DNA of 8,752 nucleotides. Source: GCA-020348445 sp965372465 (GTDB taxonomy: Archaea > Thermoplasmatota > Thermoplasmata > GCA-020350865). How positions within the stretch are numbered: the stretch's first letter is position 1; every line of letters starts with the position of its first letter. The position numbers were made by a program, and so were the translations under genes. Where the stretch lies: positions 1 through 8,752 of the forward strand of contig CBDVCK010000145.1 in the NCBI GenBank assembly GCA_965372465.1. The letters are read 5' to 3'. Of this stretch, positions 6,201 through 8,752 are shown piece by piece. The notes beneath the pieces are model-generated. The model ran no database searches and had not been told where the DNA came from. It saw only the letters and a list, made by a program, of their open reading frames with translations.

Positions 6201-7595
6201 CTACCCCCCGGGCCAGTACAACTCGATGAACTTCTTATCAATCCTTGTCAACTGCTCTTTGGGCAATGTAGCCAATAACTCCCATCCAAGACCCAGGGTC
6301 TCTTCGATTGACCTGTCCTCGTCCTCGGTCTGGGCAATGAACCTGTTCTCGAAGATGTCTGCGAACTGTAAGAACTTTCTGTCCCTGGGAGTGAGAGCCT
6401 CCTCACCAACAACGGCAACAAGCTCCCTTAAATCCACACCCTCTGCATACGCTGCATACAACTGATTGGAAAGGCCGTCGTGATCCTCCCTTGTTCTCCC
6501 TTTCCCTATTCCCTGCTTCATCAACCTGGAAAGACATGGTAGAACATCCACAGGAGGCCTGATTCCGCGTCTGTGAAATTCTCTGGAAAGTACGATCTGA
6601 CCTTCTGTGATGTACCCAGTCAAATCGGGTATGGGATGGGTAATATCATCATCAGGCATGGTCAAAATAGGAATCTGGGTTATTGTTCCCTCTTTACCAA
6701 ATATCCTTCCTGCCCTTTCGTAGATACTGGCCAGGTCAGTGTACATGTAACCGGGATATCCTCTTCTCCCAGGCACTTCTTCGCGAGCCGCTGCAATCTC
6801 TCTTAAAGCCTCGCAGTAATTGGTCATGTCGGTTAGAATAACGAGCACGTGCATGCCGTTATCGAAGGCCAAAAATTCGGCTGCAGTAAGGGCCATCCTC
6901 GGGATGATGATCCTCTCGATTGCAGGGTCATCTGCAAGATTCAGGAACAGAACAGCCCTTTCAAGTGCGCCGGTTCTTTCGAAGTCATGGATAAAGAAGT
7001 TGGCCTCTTCAGCCGTTATTCCCATGGCGCAGAAGACCACTGCGAACTCCTCCTCCTGACCTTTTACCTTGGCCTGACGGGCAATCTGGGCAGCCAGACT
7101 GTTGTGGGGCAATCCCGAAGCCGAGAAAATCGGAAGCTTCTGACCTCTAACCAGAGTATTCAACCCGTCAATTGTTGAAATCCCGCTTTCAATGAACTCC
7201 CTTGGGTACTCCCTTGCAGAGGGATTGATTGGCAGGCCGTTAATGTCCCTTCTTTCCACAGGAATTATCTCAGGACCGTCGTCAATGGGCCTTCCTGTTC
7301 CGTCGAACACCCTGCCCAGCATGTCCACTGAAACTGGAAGCTTCATTGTCTCTCCTATGAAGCGAACAGAGGTACCTTTGGTATCAAGACCCTTGGTGCC
7401 CTCGAAAACCTGGACAACGGCAGTCTGTGTCCTTGCCTCAAGAACCTGCCCCAGTCTTTCGCTTCCGTCGGATGCTCTGATCCGCACGACCTCTCCATAG
7501 GCTACCCCAGAGACCTTCTCTACAACCATGAGCGGACCTGCTATTTCAGAAACCGTAGTGTACTCCTTACTTTTCGATGTATCGGGTTGAGCCAT
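6201..7595 (-). CDS. atpB: A-type ATP synthase subunit B
   Basis: This is the non-catalytic nucleotide-binding subunit that alternates with subunit A in the A3B3 headpiece of the archaeal ATP synthase, on the cytoplasmic face of the membrane. The 464 residues match the usual family length. Residues about 1-80 form the N-terminal barrel (EYTTVSEIAGPLMVVE). The central domain has GLPINPSAREYP (120-131), the degenerate nucleotide-binding loop SASGLPHNSLAAQIARQA (158-175), and LTDMTNYCEALREI (254-267), followed by PGRRGYPGYMYTDLASIYE (275-293). The conserved arginine R357, which reaches into the catalytic site of subunit A, lies in PCLSRLM; Cys354 replaces the usual Ser. The helical C-terminus ends ELYWPGG, then TAG. 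The ATG is 2 bp after the atpA stop with a strong ribosome site inside the end of atpA, which fits co-transcription and coupled translation. The operon partner usually found next, atpD, is not downstream. Confidence 0.97.
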   Translation of the reverse strand: MAQPDTSKSKEYTTVSEIAGPLMVVEKVSGVAYGEVVRIRASDGSERLGQVLEARTQTAVVQVFEGTKGLDTKGTSVRFIGETMKLPVSVDMLGRVFDGTGRPIDDGPEIIPVERRDINGLPINPSAREYPREFIESGISTIDGLNTLVRGQKLPIFSASGLPHNSLAAQIARQAKVKGQEEEFAVVFCAMGITAEEANFFIHDFERTGALERAVLFLNLADDPAIERIIIPRMALTAAEFLAFDNGMHVLVILTDMTNYCEALREIAAAREEVPGRRGYPGYMYTDLASIYERAGRIFGKEGTITQIPILTMPDDDITHPIPDLTGYITEGQIVLSREFHRRGIRPPVDVLPCLSRLMKQGIGKGRTREDHDGLSNQLYAAYAEGVDLRELVAVVGEEALTPRDRKFLQFADIFENRFIAQTEDEDRSIEETLGLGWELLATLPKEQLTRIDKKFIELYWPGG

Positions 7596-7597
7596 TT

Positions 7598-8752
7598 TTA
7601 TTCACCCCCCAGGGAAGCGATCTCTTCAATTATTTCATCCTCTATATCCTTGAAAACATCAGCAAAGTTATCGTTATTCACGGTTGCCATTCTGCCTATG
7701 CTCTCCCTGCAGCTCATGGCTTTCAGCTTCTCGACGGAAACCCCCTTTTCTATGGCAGCGTCCAGGAGATCATAATAGTGAAGCATAATTCGCAACATCT
7801 CGTACTGTTTTGCTGCAGGGCAGTATGTGTCAATATCGTGGAAGGCGTTCTGCTGAAGGAAGTTCTCGCGAATCGCCCTGGCTCCCTCGAGCACAGCTTG
7901 GTCTTTTGGGGGCAGCGCGTCAGGTCCCACAAGCTGAATGATCTCCTGCAGTTCGTTCTCCTTTTGAAGCATCTGCATGGACCTTTTTCTCATTTCAAAC
8001 CATTCGCCACCAACCTCCTTTGCCCACCAGTCCTTGACATGATCAACATATAGTGAATATGATCTGAGCCAATTGATTGACGGAAAGTGCCTTCTGTCTG
8101 CCAAATCCGCATCCAGTGCCCAGAAGACCTTGACGATCCGAAGAGTATTCTGGGTCACAGGTTCCGAGAAATCACCACCTGGTGGAGACACCGCACCAAT
8201 AACGGTAATGGAGCCAACTTTCTCCTTACTGCCAACCACCTGCACGATGCCAGCTCTCTCATAAAACTGGGCCAGTCTGGATGCAAGATATGCAGGATAA
8301 CCCTCCTCACCAGGCATCTCCTCTAGCCTTCCTGAAATTTCCCTCATGGCCTCGGCCCATCGTGAGGTGGAGTCTGCCATGAGAGCCACATCATAGCCCA
8401 TGTCCCGATAATATTCAGCAATAGTAATACCTGTGTAAACACTTGCCTCTCTTGCCGCAACAGGCATGTTACTTGTATTGGCAATAAGCACAGTTCTGTT
8501 CATGAGGGGCTCGCCGGTTCTCGGGTCCTCGAGCTTTGGGAACTCCCTAAGAACATCTGTCATTTCGTTTCCTCTTTCACCGCAGCCCACATAAACTATG
8601 ATATCTGCATCGCACCACTTGGCAAGCTGGTGCTGGGAAACGGTCTTGCCTGTTCCGAAACCACCTGGAATAGCTGCCGTGCCGCCCTTTGATATCGGGA
8701 AGAAGGCATCAAATATCCTCTGCCCGGTAATAAGCGGGAGCTTGGGGTCCAG
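7598..8752 (-). CDS. atpA: A-type ATP synthase catalytic subunit A (5' end outside window)
   Basis: This is the catalytic ATP-hydrolysing/synthesising subunit of the archaeal A1 headpiece. The window holds the last 384 residues and the TAA stop. Roughly 200 N-terminal residues are missing, judged from the usual length of about 580-590. The visible part begins LDPKLPLITGQRIFDAFFPI. The Walker A loop is IPGGFGTGKTV (GxxxxGKT at visible residues 30-37, DNA 8665-8642). It is followed by VYVGCGERGNEMTDVL, which holds the catalytic glutamate region, and by the Walker B segment VALMADSTSRWAEAMREISG with EEMPGEEGYPAYLASRLAQF. The C-terminal helical domain ends EEIASLGGE. Any apparent start inside the window, such as the GTG at 8590, is internal because the frame is open and conserved up to the edge. 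The Walker loop is continuous, with no intein of the kind known at this site in some archaeal atpA genes. It is the operon partner of atpB, 2 bp apart. Confidence 0.97.
   Translation of the reverse strand: MDPKLPLITGQRIFDAFFPISKGGTAAIPGGFGTGKTVSQHQLAKWCDADIIVYVGCGERGNEMTDVLREFPKLEDPRTGEPLMNRTVLIANTSNMPVAAREASVYTGITIAEYYRDMGYDVALMADSTSRWAEAMREISGRLEEMPGEEGYPAYLASRLAQFYERAGIVQVVGSKEKVGSITVIGAVSPPGGDFSEPVTQNTLRIVKVFWALDADLADRRHFPSINWLRSYSLYVDHVKDWWAKEVGGEWFEMRKRSMQMLQKENELQEIIQLVGPDALPPKDQAVLEGARAIRENFLQQNAFHDIDTYCPAAKQYEMLRIMLHYYDLLDAAIEKGVSVEKLKAMSCRESIGRMATVNNDNFADVFKDIEDEIIEEIASLGGE
7602..7610 (-). promoter_or_regulatory. Ribosome binding site of atpB, inside the atpA 3' end
   Basis: GGGGGGTGA on the minus strand differs from the archaeal consensus GGAGGTGA core by one base. 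It encodes the last residues of AtpA (Gly-Gly-Glu) and places the atpB ATG six bases further on, fixing the start at 7595 and suggesting translational coupling. Confidence 0.7.

Noticed and set aside
7577..8053. 158-residue plus-strand open frame opposite atpA
   Set aside because: It lies antisense to a highly conserved catalytic gene, has no family-like motifs, and its length follows from the codon pattern of atpA.
8642..8665. Possible intein site in the atpA Walker A loop
   Set aside because: The loop reads continuously as GGFGTGKT; no intein is present.

Overview
The window reads almost entirely on the minus strand and looks archaeal. The two genes at the high-coordinate end encode the A and B subunits of an A-type (archaeal V/A-type) ATP synthase. 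Their sequences fit the archaeal branch, atpB is preceded by a Shine-Dalgarno sequence close to the archaeal consensus, and an archaeal-type AT-rich TATA-like box lies in the only intergenic gap. The rest is a giant secreted protein built from PKD domains, two beta-propellers and a von Willebrand factor A (vWA) domain. This kind of surface protein is common in Euryarchaeota, and the PKD style together with the AtpB sequence suggests Thermoplasmatota. That lineage is an inference from memory of family style, not a search result.

Layout in transcription order (high to low coordinate): atpA (3' two-thirds, 8752-7598, running off the window), atpB (7595-6201, 2 bp after the atpA stop), a 191-bp intergenic region (6200-6010) with a likely promoter, and a single open frame of 2003 codons (6009-1) that has no stop before the window edge. 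The plus strand shows no convincing gene; its open frames are antisense shadows. No tRNA, rRNA, CRISPR array, insertion sequence or inverted-repeat mobile end was seen.

The ATPase genes form a tightly coupled operon fragment for the membrane-extrinsic headpiece that couples ATP synthesis or hydrolysis to ion flow. The usual next gene, atpD, does not follow atpB here. The giant protein starts its own transcription unit and is probably unrelated in function.

The most interesting feature is the architecture of the giant protein. After a signal peptide and a glutamine-amidotransferase-like domain, it carries a chain of PKD domains. Three of the first four are each interrupted by a different complete module inserted in a different loop: a seven-bladed Asp-box (BNR) propeller of about 390 residues, a vWA domain of about 196 residues, and an eight-repeat SBBP-type propeller of about 444 residues. 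The halves of each PKD can be matched to the uninterrupted PKD units in the same protein, so net insertion sizes can be read directly. The last four PKD units repeat with an exact period of 351 bp. I read this as a surface adhesin or scaffold in which PKD domains act as host frames displaying functional modules; the ligand is unknown.
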